In this document: one piece after another, positions 22,238 to 30,725 of the stretch
Layout: every line of letters starts with the position of its first letter
Numbering within the stretch: position 1 is the stretch's first letter
Assembly (NCBI RefSeq): GCF_001311985.1
Contig: NZ_BBCJ01000003.1
Coordinates: 122,859-186,858, forward strand
Direction of reading: 5' to 3'
Length of the DNA stretch: 64,000 nt
Source: Geotalea toluenoxydans JCM 15764
GTDB taxonomy: Bacteria; Desulfobacterota; Desulfuromonadia; Geobacterales; Geobacteraceae
The notes under the pieces: model-generated
Told to the model about the DNA's origin: nothing
Seen by the model: only the letters and a program-made list of their open reading frames with translations
The model's database searches: none
Translations under genes and position numbers: made by a program

Positions 22238-23827
22238 ATGAATAAGCTTGAGCTTTGGCAAAGATACAGGAAATACCTGGGGGTATACCCGGAGATCGGC
22301 ATGATGCTCGATCTCAGCCGAATGAATTTTACGGACGATTTTTTCCAGCTCATGGAACCGCTTATGCAACAGGCCCTTGAACAAATGGCTGAGCTTGAGC
22401 GGGGAGGTATTGCCAATGGGGATGAAAAGCGGATGGTTGGCCATTACTGGCTGAGGAACCCGGAACTGGCTCCAACGAAGGAAATATCTTCTGAGATAGG
22501 ATTCACACTCAGGGCAATCAAAGAGTTCACCGAAAATATCCACAGCGGCGCCATTTCTCCCCCCAACGGCAGCCGCTATACCCGCATGCTCATCATCGGC
22601 ATCGGCGGGTCTGCACTGGGACCCCAGTTCGTCGCCGACGCCCTCGGTTCGCCAAAGGACAAGATTACCCCTTTCTTTTTCGACAATACCGACCCTGACG
22701 GCATGGATCTGGTTCTGGCGCGGATCGGCAGTTATCTGAAGGAAACCCTCACCATCGTCATATCCAAGAGCGGCGGCACCAAAGAGACAAGAAACGGCAT
22801 GCTGGAGGCAAAGAAGGCATATGAGGACAGAGGCCTTCTCTTCGCCAGACAGGCAGTTGCCGTTACCGGCAGGGACAGTGAACTGGACAGGACTGCTGCC
22901 GCAGAAGGCTGGCTGGCCCGCTTTCCAATGTGGGATTGGGTCGGCGGGCGCACTTCGGTAACCTCGGCAGTGGGGCTTCTCCCGGCGGCCTCCAGGGGCT
23001 TGACATTGACTGCCTGCTTGAAGGAGCCCGGCTCTGCGACATGGTGACCCGCGTCAGGGAGACGAGGAACAACCCAGCCGCCCTGCTGGCGCTCATGTGG
23101 CATTATGCAACCGGCGGCTGCGGCGCGAAAGACATGGTCATTCTGCCATACAAGGACCGCTTGCTCCTTTTTTCCCGCTACCTGCAGCAGCTGATCATGG
23201 AATCCATCGGCAAGGAATTTGACCGGAACGGCACCCAAGTCAATCAGGGAATCGCAGTATATGGCAACAAGGTTCCACCGACCAGCATGCCTACGTGCAG
23301 CAGCTTCGCGAGGGAATAAATAATTTTTTCGTTACCTTTATCGAGGTGCTGAAAGACAGGAATGGTCGGTCCATTGAGGTGGACCCCGGCGTCACAAGCG
23401 GGGATTACCTCAGCGGCTTTTTTCAGGGGACGCGGGAGGCTCTCTATGAAAAGGGCAGGGAATCGATAATTATCACTGTCGATGAGCTTAGCCCGCGCAT
23501 TATTGGTGTTCTGATTGCCCTGTACGAGCGGGCGGTTGGCTTCTATGCTCCCTGGTCAACATCAACGCTTATCATCAGCCGGGGGTGGAGGCGGGCAAGA
23601 AAGCCGCAGGAGTGGTGCTAGAGCTACAGGGAAAGGTGCTGGCACATCTGCAAGAAAAAAAGGGGAGAGGATTTACTGCCGAAGAACTTGCTGCTGCAAT
23701 TGGAGCCGAGGGGGAAGTTGAAGCTATTTACAGAATCCTTCTTCATGCTGCTGCCAATCCAGATCATAGTGTTGTTGCCGAAGAAGGTCGAACCGTTTTC
23801 GACAAGAAATTTTACCATAGGGGCTAG
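22238..23827 (+). CDS. pgi: glucose-6-phosphate isomerase (frameshifted as read)
   Basis: It interconverts glucose-6-phosphate and fructose-6-phosphate, supplying sugar precursors for the large polysaccharide locus. GGAGGGGCT precedes the ATG at 22238. Recognisable motifs are [44 protein letters not shown], and [19 protein letters not shown] after frame repair (near 23265). Frame changes lie near 22985, 23265 and 23555. The repaired length is about 530 residues. The stop codon TAG (23825-23827) is part of the CTAG at the left end of the miniature element that follows. Confidence 0.92.
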
Positions 23828-23990
23828 GAGTCTGCCGGACTTAGGGATCGAAGCGAGAGAATGGAAAATCGAGGACGGATATTTGGAAATTTGAGAGCGA
23901 ATAGTGGACCTATTTGTCGAAAATTTACGGAGATCCGGACCGATTTGCCATTTTCGCAGCCGATTCATTCTAAGTCCGACAGACTCCTAG
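23824..23990. mobile_element. foldback miniature element in a CTAG site (MITE-like)
   Basis: Terminal inverted repeats of about 17-21 bases are almost perfect: GGAGTCTGCCGGACTTAG on the left and its complement with one mismatch on the right. CTAG is present at both outer ends. The inside is also an imperfect palindrome (for example GCGAATAGTGGACC facing its partner), so the whole 167 bases can fold into one long hairpin. There is no coding capacity. The structure fits a TA duplication within CTAG, the pattern known for IS630-type elements. It lies between the convergent genes pgi and rsmI and carries the stop codon of each. Confidence 0.8.
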
Positions 23991-24850
23991 TGTCCCTTCA
24001 GCTTCAGTGCTTCGGTATAGACTTCGCTTCGGGCACGGCCCGTCCGGAGCACCACCTGCTTCACGGCATCCTTCAGGGAAAGCCCTTCACCCGCCATCAG
24101 GCAGCTCAACAGTTCGGCAACGGACTCTGTGGCGTCACGCTCAGGGTCCGCAGCCGCAGGGGCAACGAGGATAACGACTTCCCCCTTGATGGTACGATCC
24201 TGAAGCTTCTCAATGACGAGGGAACAGCTCCCCCTGATGAACTCTTCGTAGATTTTGGTCAGCTCCCGCGCCACCACCAGTTCCCGTTCCCCGAGCACCT
24301 CGCGCAGGTCCGTCAATGTGGCCAAGAGACGGTTCGGCGACTCGTAAAAAATCACCACCCGCTGCTCCCCTTTCACCATTGCGAGCTTCTCCCGGCGTTT
24401 CCCCTGCTTGTTCGGCAGAAATCCCTCGAAGACAAAGGCATCCGTGGGCAGGCCCGAAGCGGAAAGCGCCGTGACTGCGGCCGACGGACCTGGCACCGGG
24501 ACAACGGCAAAGCCTGCCGCCACCGCATCGCGAACCAGTTGATAGCCCGGATCGGAGATGCAGGGGGTCCCGGCATCGGTAATCAGCGCCACGGACACCC
24601 CTTCGGCCAGCTGGTCGAGGATGTATCGCCCTTTCAGCTCCTTGTTGTGATCAAAGTAAGAGGTAAGCGGCTTGGAGATGCCGAAATGGGAGAGGAGCTT
24701 GCGCGAGTGACGGGTATCCTCGGCGGCTATGAGGTCCGCCTCCCGCAGGATGCGCACCGCCCGGAAGGTGATGTCCTCCAGGTTGCCGATGGGTGTAGCG
24801 ACTATATAGAGAACACCTTTTGGGGTGAGGGGTGAGGGGTGAGGTTCCAT
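23987..24850 (-). CDS. rsmI: 16S rRNA (cytidine1402-2'-O)-methyltransferase
   Basis: The family methylates the ribose of C1402 in the small-subunit RNA. The start at 24850 (MEPHPSPLTPKGVLYIV) is preferred over the longer ORF, because AAGGG lies upstream and the extension is unlike the family. The GVLYIVATPIGNLEDITFRA motif at the N-terminus, AEDTRHSRKLL, and DAGTPCISDPGYQLV are diagnostic of this tetrapyrrole-methylase fold. It has 287 residues and an intact frame. Codons 3-9 are made of three tandem heptamers. The TAG stop is in the CTAG at the right end of the miniature element. It ends the ffh operon direction of transcription. Confidence 0.93.
   Translation of the reverse strand: MEPHPSPLTPKGVLYIVATPIGNLEDITFRAVRILREADLIAAEDTRHSRKLLSHFGISKPLTSYFDHNKELKGRYILDQLAEGVSVALITDAGTPCISDPGYQLVRDAVAAGFAVVPVPGPSAAVTALSASGLPTDAFVFEGFLPNKQGKRREKLAMVKGEQRVVIFYESPNRLLATLTDLREVLGERELVVARELTKIYEEFIRGSCSLVIEKLQDRTIKGEVVILVAPAAADPERDATESVAELLSCLMAGEGLSLKDAVKQVVLRTGRARSEVYTEALKLKGH
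24822..24842 (-). repeat. three tandem heptamers in the rsmI start region
   Basis: GGGGTGA is repeated three times on the + strand (TCACCCC on the coding strand). It encodes residues 3-9 of RsmI (PHPSPLT). It belongs to the heptamer family also seen near 27110, 53419, 56111 and 56987. Confidence 0.75.
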
Positions 24851-24868
24851 TTTTACCCTTTGCAGCAG

Positions 24869-24987
24869 AAAATGTGGATTTTTGCGCAAGAACAAGGCAG
24901 ACAAGGGGCGAGGCGGAGGCGTACATCAGGTACGCCGCACAACGAGCCCCGAAGGCGAACGCAGGTCTTGCCGAAAAGCTGCATTTT
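24869..24987. repeat. intergenic foldback repeat between nadE and rsmI
   Basis: AAAATG at the left faces CATTTT at the right, and the interior continues as an imperfect palindrome (GATTTTTGCGCAAGA against TCTTGCCGAAAAGC). The centre is a perfect small hairpin, GGCGTAC-ATCAG-GTACGCC at 24918-24936. It fills nearly the whole gap between the genes. It differs from the CTAG elements: it has no obvious target duplication and resembles repeats common between genes in Geobacter. No function is assigned. Confidence 0.65.
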
Positions 24988-25811
24988 CATTTTCCCCAGT
25001 CGCGTGAGTAGCGGAAGTCCCTGTCAATAGTCCGATTGGACACCTTGGCAATGACCGGCATCCGCCGTTTGAAGTGCGAATTCTGTACCTTGGCGCTGAC
25101 CGTATCGATAAAAGTTGCAGCAAATCCCTTGTCCAGAAGCTCCTGCCGATTGCAGCGATGGTCCACCATCCAGTAGAGGAGTTCGTCCACCTCCCGATAG
25201 GTGAAGCCCAGTTCCTGCTCGTCGGTCTGCCCTGCCCACAGGTCAGCCGAAGGCTTCTTCTCGATCACCTCCCTGGGCACACCCATTGCTTCGGAAAGCT
25301 GCCATACCTGGGTTTTGTAGATATCGCCGATGGCATTGAGGGCGCTGGCCATGTCGCCGAAAAGGGTGCCATAGCCCAGAAGCAATTCGGTCTTGTTGCT
25401 GGTGCCGAGCACCAGCGCGCCATGGGCGGCGGAATGGTCATAGAGGATCGTCATCCGCTCCCGCGCCATCTTGTTGCCGCGGCGCATGTTGCTGGCGTCG
25501 GGAAACAGCTGGAAATAGGCATCCACCATGGGGGTGATCTCTATGACCTGATAATTGATGCCCAGGTCTTCGGCAATGAGCCGGGCATGGGCTTCGCTTT
25601 CAGGATTACTGGTGCGATAGGGCATGGTACAGGCATAGACGTTTTCAGCCCCCAACGCCTCAGCCGCCAGGTAGGCCACCAGCGCTGAATCTATTCCACC
25701 GGAAAGTCCCAGTACCGCGCGCCGCACGCCGATCTTCCGTACCTCCTCGCGGATGAAACCAACAAGTACCCGGCGCAGCAACTCCGCATTCACAGTAAGT
25801 CCGGCCATCAT
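24987..25811 (-). CDS. nadE: NAD+ synthetase (synthetase domain protein)
   Basis: It amidates nicotinic acid adenine dinucleotide to NAD+ with ATP. The 274-residue protein has the PP-loop motif [16 protein letters not shown] (residues 33-48), [18 protein letters not shown], and [19 protein letters not shown]. It lacks the glutaminase domain of the long form. The upstream gene encodes a nitrilase-type amidohydrolase and overlaps its start by four bases (ATGATG/TGA), so the pair probably forms a split glutamine-dependent enzyme. The frame is intact. The start may be either of two adjacent ATG codons (25811 or 25808). Confidence 0.93.
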   Translation of the reverse strand: MMAGLTVNAELLRRVLVGFIREEVRKIGVRRAVLGLSGGIDSALVAYLAAEALGAENVYACTMPYRTSNPESEAHARLIAEDLGINYQVIEITPMVDAYFQLFPDASNMRRGNKMARERMTILYDHSAAHGALVLGTSNKTELLLGYGTLFGDMASALNAIGDIYKTQVWQLSEAMGVPREVIEKKPSADLWAGQTDEQELGFTYREVDELLYWMVDHRCNRQELLDKGFAATFIDTVSAKVQNSHFKRRMPVIAKVSNRTIDRDFRYSRDWGK

Positions 25812-26659
25812 CGCTCCCTCTCCCGGTCGATCCGTCGCAGCTCCTTCAGGGTGATACTCAGGCTCTCATCACGCATCATGGGGGAGAAAATTCGCTCGCG
25901 CCGCAATTCCCCCTCTTCCATCTTGGCCATGACAAAATCCTCTTCCAGAACCCGGCCCCGCTCGATAACGGCACCAGAAGGAGCTACGGCCTCCGATCCT
26001 CCCCAGAAGTTGACCCCATCCTCGTAACCGACCCGGTTGCAGTAAAGAACACGGGAATTAAGGAACATGGCGGTGGTGGAGGTAAGTTTCTGCCAGGCAA
26101 TGGTAGATCCCAGCTTTTCTTCCTCGGTAATCCCGCGTCCCGGGCTGCTGGAAAGGCAAAGCAGAGTAGTTGCACCGTCCATGGCCAGTATATAAGGGGC
26201 CGAAAGATGCCACATGTCTTCGCAGATCAGCATCCCCATCCGGCCGAACCTGGTATCGAAGGCACGGAATTGTTCCCCACGGGCCATGTAGCGTTGCTCA
26301 TCGAACAGGCCATAGGTGGGAAGATAAACCTTGCGGTGCAGATGCCTGATTTCCCCCGCCTCAAGGTAGACGGCAGAATTGAAGAAGCGATAATCAGCCG
26401 TGACCTCGACAAAGCCAACCGCTATGGATATCTTCCTGGACAGCTCCCTCAGCCGGCATATCTCCGGCGAACCGACGGCAAGGGCCACCTCCGGCACCAG
26501 GTCTTTAAGAAAGTAGCCGGTCAGGGCCAGCTCGGGAAAAACGATCAGGTCGGCCTTTTCATCAATCCCCCTGGCAACGGCAGCCTCCACAAAGGCGCAG
26601 TTATCGGTGACACAACCAAGCTTCGGCTTTATCTGGGCCAGGGCAACGGTAAAATCCAT
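25808..26659 (-). CDS. nitrilase-superfamily amidohydrolase, probable glutaminase partner of NadE
   Basis: The start [15 protein letters not shown] at 26659 follows GGAG and matches the family N-terminus. The catalytic triad can be placed: Glu in [13 protein letters not shown], Lys in [17 protein letters not shown], and Cys in [10 protein letters not shown]. These motifs are those of the glutaminase domain in long NAD synthetases. It has 283 residues and an intact frame. Overlap with nadE implies that it supplies ammonia from glutamine to NadE. A free-standing amidase with another substrate cannot be excluded. Confidence 0.85.
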   Translation of the reverse strand: MDFTVALAQIKPKLGCVTDNCAFVEAAVARGIDEKADLIVFPELALTGYFLKDLVPEVALAVGSPEICRLRELSRKISIAVGFVEVTADYRFFNSAVYLEAGEIRHLHRKVYLPTYGLFDEQRYMARGEQFRAFDTRFGRMGMLICEDMWHLSAPYILAMDGATTLLCLSSSPGRGITEEEKLGSTIAWQKLTSTTAMFLNSRVLYCNRVGYEDGVNFWGGSEAVAPSGAVIERGRVLEEDFVMAKMEEGELRRERIFSPMMRDESLSITLKELRRIDRERER

Positions 26660-26739
26660 GGTCTTCTCCGCATTTTTTCGCTTAGGGTAACACAGCATTG
26701 GACGGGAGGCAAATGTTTGGCTCTGAGGACACCTGTGTT

Positions 26740-27123
26740 TCAATAGGCCAGGTCGAATGCATCCCTGATATGGTCTATTTCCGGCACGGCGTGATCCGGC
26801 TGTAAAATGGCAATGACATCGAAGCGGGCGCCGGCATCCTGCAATTTCTTCTGTGCCAGCCAGGTCAGGGCGGTTTTCGATATCTGTCGCTGCTTGAACG
26901 GAGTTACTGCCAGTTGCGGCACGCCAAAAGCATTAGTTCTCCGGGTTTTGACCTCGACAAAGACGAGGGTTTTGCCATCCCGGGCGATGATGTCGATTTC
27001 GCCGCATTTGCAGCGGAAATTGCGCTCGATAATGGTATATTTCAGCCCTTTGAGGAAGGTCACCGCTATGGATTCCCCCACCTCACCCAAGGTTTTGTTG
27101 TCTGATTTTCCTTCACCCTTCAC
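26740..27123 (-). CDS. yraN: UPF0102 (YraN) family protein
   Basis: The 127-residue protein has the nuclease-like core GEIDIIARDGKTLVFVEVKTR (quoted in part: EIDIIARDG and FVEVKTRR), with Asp and Glu-x-Lys residues as in Holliday-junction resolvase folds. Its biochemical role is not settled in the family. The start is the GTG at 27123, inside a heptamer array, and it overlaps the rnhB stop codon. The neighbourhood rnhB-yraN downstream of rplS is a widely conserved arrangement. Confidence 0.9.
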   Translation of the reverse strand: MKGEGKSDNKTLGEVGESIAVTFLKGLKYTIIERNFRCKCGEIDIIARDGKTLVFVEVKTRRTNAFGVPQLAVTPFKQRQISKTALTWLAQKKLQDAGARFDVIAILQPDHAVPEIDHIRDAFDLAY

Positions 27124-27137
27124 TCTTCACTCTTCAC
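27110..27137 (-). repeat. four tandem heptamers forming the rnhB/yraN junction
   Basis: On the coding strand, GTGAAGA occurs twice and then GTGAAGG twice. The array encodes the last residues of RnhB (VKSEE), its TGA stop (27120-27122), the GTG start of yraN (27121-27123) and the first residues of YraN (KGE). It is the same GTGANNN type of heptamer as the arrays elsewhere in the window. Confidence 0.8.
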
Positions 27138-27775
27138 AATTTTTACATGCTCCTTGACGCCGCTGAAGGTCATGCGGTGAATCGGACAGGGACCATGCTC
27201 TGCAATGGCTTTAAGGTGGTCCACACAGCCATAACCCTTATGGGCGGCAAAACCGTACTGGGGGAACTCCGCATCATAAGAAACCATCAGACGATCACGA
27301 TGGACTTTGGCGACGATGGAAGCGGCGGCAATGGAAAGACTGGTGCCGTCCCCTTTTTTGATGGTTTTTTGTGGAATGGTGACGGGAATCTTCGAAATGC
27401 CGTCAACGAGGACATAATCAGGCTTGATGAAAAGAAGGCTTAAGGCTTCCTTCATTGCGGCAAGAGTTGCCTGGAGGATATTGATCCGATCAATGACTCC
27501 CGCGTCACTTACACCAACACCCACAGCCAGAGCATTGGCCATAATGACTTCAAAGAGTTCATCCCTTTTGCCGGAAGTGAGTTTTTTCGAATCATCCACT
27601 TCAGACAGGCCGATCCCGGCGGGGAGAATAACGGCCGCCGCCACTACAGGCCCGGCAAGGGGACCGCGCCCCGCCTCATCAACGCCGGCCAGGCTGGCAT
27701 AGCCTGACATCGAACCATTGAATCGAATTCCAGCAGAGTAGGTTTTTCGTAGTGGAACAAGTCGAGACTAGACAT
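27120..27775 (-). CDS. rnhB: ribonuclease HII (frameshifted as read)
   Basis: It cleaves RNA in RNA-DNA hybrids. The catalytic Asp and Glu are in AGVDEAGRGPLAGPVVAAAV, with later motifs DDSKKLTSGKR, SIAAASIVAKVHRD and YPQYGFAAHKGYG-like FPQYGFAAHKGYG. The usual start lies upstream: MSSLDLFHYEKPTLLEFDS begins at 27775, and a frame change near 27715 joins it to MSGYASLAGVDEAG. The repaired length is about 218 residues. The stop codon is inside the heptamer array. It belongs to the ffh-rplS-rnhB-yraN operon. Confidence 0.9.
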
Positions 27776-27810
27776 GGTAAACCCTGAGGTAGCATGATGT
27801 TTAAAGTAAA

Positions 27811-27838
27811 AAAGCCCCGGCAGTGCTGCCGGGGCTTT
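27811..27838 (-). terminator. intrinsic terminator after rplS
   Basis: AAAGCCCCGGCA pairs with TGCCGGGGCTTT around GTGC; on the - strand it is followed by TTTTTTAC. It lies directly after the rplS stop and would reduce read-through into rnhB. Confidence 0.85.
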
Positions 27839-27843
27839 GAGGT

Positions 27844-28200
27844 TTACATTCCAGCCACGTATTTCTTTTCCTTGATCCTGGAAGCCTTGCCCCGCAGCTT
27901 GCGCAGGTAGTAAAGCTTGGCGCGGCGAACCTGGCCGCGGGTGATCACCTCTATGGCATCGATGGACGGCGAGTGCAGCGGAAAGCTTCTCTCAACGCCG
28001 ACGCCGTTGGAGATCTTACGCACGGTGAAAGACTCGCGGATACCGCCGTTCTGACGACCTATGACCACACCCTGAAAGGCCTGGATACGGCTCTTGTCAC
28101 CCTCGACGATCTTAACCTGCACCTTCACCGTATCACCAGGTCTGAATCCCGGAATGTTCTTCTTCATCTGTTCCATTTCAATGGCATCAATCTTGTTCAT
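27844..28200 (-). CDS. rplS: 50S ribosomal protein L19
   Basis: The 118-residue protein has the family pattern [43 protein letters not shown], and RRAKLYYLR. It sits at the 30S-50S interface of the ribosome. A GGAGG site precedes the ATG at 28200. It is downstream of trmD and the RNA methyltransferase, as in many bacteria, and is followed by an intrinsic terminator. Confidence 0.97.
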   Translation of the reverse strand: MNKIDAIEMEQMKKNIPGFRPGDTVKVQVKIVEGDKSRIQAFQGVVIGRQNGGIRESFTVRKISNGVGVERSFPLHSPSIDAIEVITRGQVRRAKLYYLRKLRGKASRIKEKKYVAGM

Positions 28201-28291
28201 TTTTTTCTTCCTCCCTTATCTATGCATCAAGTGCGGTATATCGTAACAGTATAACTGCAGACGTATTTATTTCATCCTTGGCAACATTTGC

Positions 28292-28872
28292 TCATCTGTT
28301 GCCGAACAATCTATCCAGAATAATCGCCGCCGCTGAGCGAACTGCAAGGTGATTGTAATCTCCAGGCCCCTTGATGGGACCAAGCACATAATCGGCCTGT
28401 TCGAAAACCTCTTCCGTCATGCCCCAGCCGGTACCAAACAACAGCAGATAGGGCTGATCCCGGTTCTGCAGGAGTTGGCCAAGCCGGGAACAATCAATGC
28501 TGTTGTCACGTCCCTGGCACCGGTAACGATAACCTTTACCGGCTTGCCGAACTTCTTTTCCAACTGGGCAAGCGCCGTCTGCAGGGAATCGATTACTTCT
28601 ATGAGTTCAAGGGCCGCCTTTCGCTTCGGATTATAGGCAGCTCCGTAACCTTCCAGCCAGTGAGCTCTGATCCGCTCCGACAGGCTGCGCTGTTCTGCCA
28701 CCGGCGTAATGACAAAATATCGGTAAAGACCGAAGGTCCTGGCGGAACGGGCAATATCGTGCAGGTCCAGATTAGTTACGGCCGTCGCCACCACATCACG
28801 GTTCTTGTTATAGACCGGGTAGTGGAGCAGGGCTATGCTAACGTTAGGAGCCGTCGGGCTGTATTCCTCCAC
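28292..28872 (-). CDS. SPOUT-type RNA methyltransferase (frameshifted as read)
   Basis: The GTG start at 28872 overlaps the trmD TAG stop by one base. The N-terminal half reads VSIALLHYPVYNKNRDVVAT and YFVITPVAEQRSLSERI. A frame change near 28435 restores LLLFGTGWGMTEEVFEQADY and the end AIILDRLFGNR at 28292. These features fit the RNA methyltransferase family that accompanies trmD in delta-proteobacteria and clostridia (Methyltrn_RNA_4 type). The fold is of the knotted SAM-binding kind. The RNA target is unknown. The repaired length is about 193 residues. Confidence 0.78.
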
Positions 28873-29604
28873 TACCGGACATCCTTGGGCGATTTCTCAA
28901 GATATTTCCGGTCCCCATTGGTCAACTTTGCGCTCTGCAGCAGATCGGGGCGTAACAAGGCGGTTGCTTCCAGTGATTTGTGCCGGCGCCACATTTCTAT
29001 CTCCTGGTGATTGCCGGACAAAAGTACCTTGGGCACCTCCAGTCCTCTGAACTCAGAGGGCCGTGTGTACTGGGGGTACTCCAGGAGGCCATCGGCAAAG
29101 GAATCATTGATGGCAGATTCCTCGCTCCCCAACACACCAGGTACCAGGCGCGAGACCGCATCAATAATTACCATGGCAGCCATCTCGCCGCCGGTCAGCA
29201 CAAAATCGCCAAGGGAAATCTCGTCGTCGACGAAAAGTTCCCGCACCCGCTCATCCACCCCTTCATACCGGCCGCAGATGATGATCAGCGCTTCTTCCCG
29301 TGCCAGTTCCGCGGCAACTGCATGACTGAAGGGCCGACCGTGGGGGGTGGTAAGGATGACACGCGCTTCGGGGCTGCCAGCCTGAGCATGCTCAATGCAT
29401 GCAGCGAGCGGCTCAACCTTCATGACCATACCGGCACCACCGCCATAGGGGTAATCGTCCGTAACACTATGCCGGTCAAAGGCGAAGTCACGGATATTAT
29501 GGAGAGCCACATCTATCAGCTTTTTCCCTGGCACGTTTCAGGATACTTTCGGTAAGCGGCCCTTCGAACATGCCCGGAAACAGGGTCAAAACATCAAATT
29601 TCAT
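28872..29604 (-). CDS. trmD: tRNA (guanine37-N1)-methyltransferase (frameshifted as read)
   Basis: It methylates G37 next to the anticodon and prevents frameshifting. The true start is [20 protein letters not shown] at 29604; a frame change near 29528 (after RARE) joins it to [18 protein letters not shown]. The SAM-binding knot is shown by [32 protein letters not shown] and YTRPSEFRG. The repaired length is about 244 residues. The start overlaps the rimM stop by four bases (ATGA). As the gene is essential in most bacteria, its frame break argues for a sequence error. Confidence 0.93.
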
Positions 29605-30124
29605 AGATCGAGCAGCCCCTCCGGGAGGCTGACTGTCATACGCCCGGCAACCGTATCAACATCAAGCACAACGTCGTCGAGGGCGGGAATAAGTATTTCC
29701 TTGTCCCCGCCGCCATGAACCACATAGACATCATTGCTGCCGGTACTGATGATATCCACCAGTTCGCCGAGGATATCTCCGTCCTCGGTCATTACCTGCA
29801 GCCCCAACAAATCGCACCAGTAATACTCACCATCGGAGAGTAACGGCAACTGGTCACGCAGGACGTATATTTCACGCCCCACCAGGTGAAGCACATCGTT
29901 TATATCGGTGTAGCCCTTGAGACTGAGGATGATCTTTTTGCCATGTGCCTTTGCTTCGGCAACGGCAAGGGTTTCCATCCCCCCACCAGGTTTTTGATCA
30001 TAACCGATCGCAAGGCCATGAAGCTGTCCATGTCGCCGGAGAAGGAAGTTATTCGTAACTGCCCCCTGACCCCATGGGTTGCCGAGACTTTGCCGATCAG
30101 AATTGTTTGGTTACCGCTGGACAT
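29601..30124 (-). CDS. rimM: ribosome maturation factor RimM (frameshifted as read)
   Basis: It assists 30S assembly by binding S19. The N-terminal domain ([20 protein letters not shown]) begins at 30124, and a one-base change near 29980 links it to [20 protein letters not shown] and the PRC-barrel part ([22 protein letters not shown] in pieces; [13 protein letters not shown]). The repaired length is about 174 residues. The TGATG overlap with khpA and the ATGA overlap with trmD show tight translational coupling. Confidence 0.9.
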
Positions 30125-30354
30125 CACTCTACTATCTTGAGGACCGCCTTCTTGTTATCCTTTGTCGAAACGGCATTGAGCAGGGTGCGAATGGCCTTCG
30201 CCGTGCGCCCCTCCTTACCGATAATCCTGCCCATGTCTTCCTTGGCCACGGTCAGCTTTATAACGGTAGTCTCTTCTTCCATCTCCTCGGTTGCTCTTAC
30301 CTGACTGGGGTCATCAACAAGTGCTTTAGCGATGGTTTCTACGAGCTCTTTCAT
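30124..30354 (-). CDS. khpA: KH-domain RNA-binding protein
   Basis: The 76-residue protein has one KH domain with the GxxG loop in MGRIIGKEGRTAKAIRTLL (residues about 41-59). It is the usual small gene between rpsP and rimM. In other bacteria KhpA pairs with KhpB and affects cell elongation or RNA binding; that role is not shown here. The frame is intact and a short ribosome site (AGAGGACAG) lies upstream. Confidence 0.92.
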   Translation of the reverse strand: MKELVETIAKALVDDPSQVRATEEMEEETTVIKLTVAKEDMGRIIGKEGRTAKAIRTLLNAVSTKDNKKAVLKIVE

Positions 30355-30406
30355 GTCGCTGTCCTCTGTGAGTTAAAATGTCCGGCGTACCGGAGGGAAA
30401 ACAGTA

Positions 30407-30673
30407 TTAAGCAAGCTTCGAGACGAACTTTTCCCAGATACCGGCCTTTTTAAGGATCTGCTTTACGGTATCGGTTGGCTGTGCGCCCTTGCCAAGCCAT
30501 TCAAGAGTCTTTCCCTCTTCCAGTTTGAAAACGGCAGGATTCTGATTGGGGTCATAGGTACCGACATTCTCGATAAAACGACCATCCCTTTTGCAGCGCT
30601 CGTCTGCAACCACAACCTGATAGAAAGGTTTCTTCTTTGCGCCGGCCCGAGCCAGCCTGATTTTTGTTGCCAT
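30407..30673 (-). CDS. rpsP: 30S ribosomal protein S16
   Basis: The 88-residue protein starts [20 protein letters not shown], followed by [20 protein letters not shown] and YDPN, the standard S16 signature. AGGAGG precedes the ATG. It lies between ffh and khpA as expected, and its frame is intact. Confidence 0.97.
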   Translation of the reverse strand: MATKIRLARAGAKKKPFYQVVVADERCKRDGRFIENVGTYDPNQNPAVFKLEEGKTLEWLGKGAQPTDTVKQILKKAGIWEKFVSKLA

Positions 30674-30725
30674 CTTTTCCTCCTGGTATTATCACGCCTG
30701 CGCCGCAACTTGTTTTTATATCTAA

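Noticed and set aside
23861..24835. 324-codon open frame on the + strand
   Set aside because: It begins inside the miniature element and runs antisense to rsmI; only rsmI has conserved motifs.
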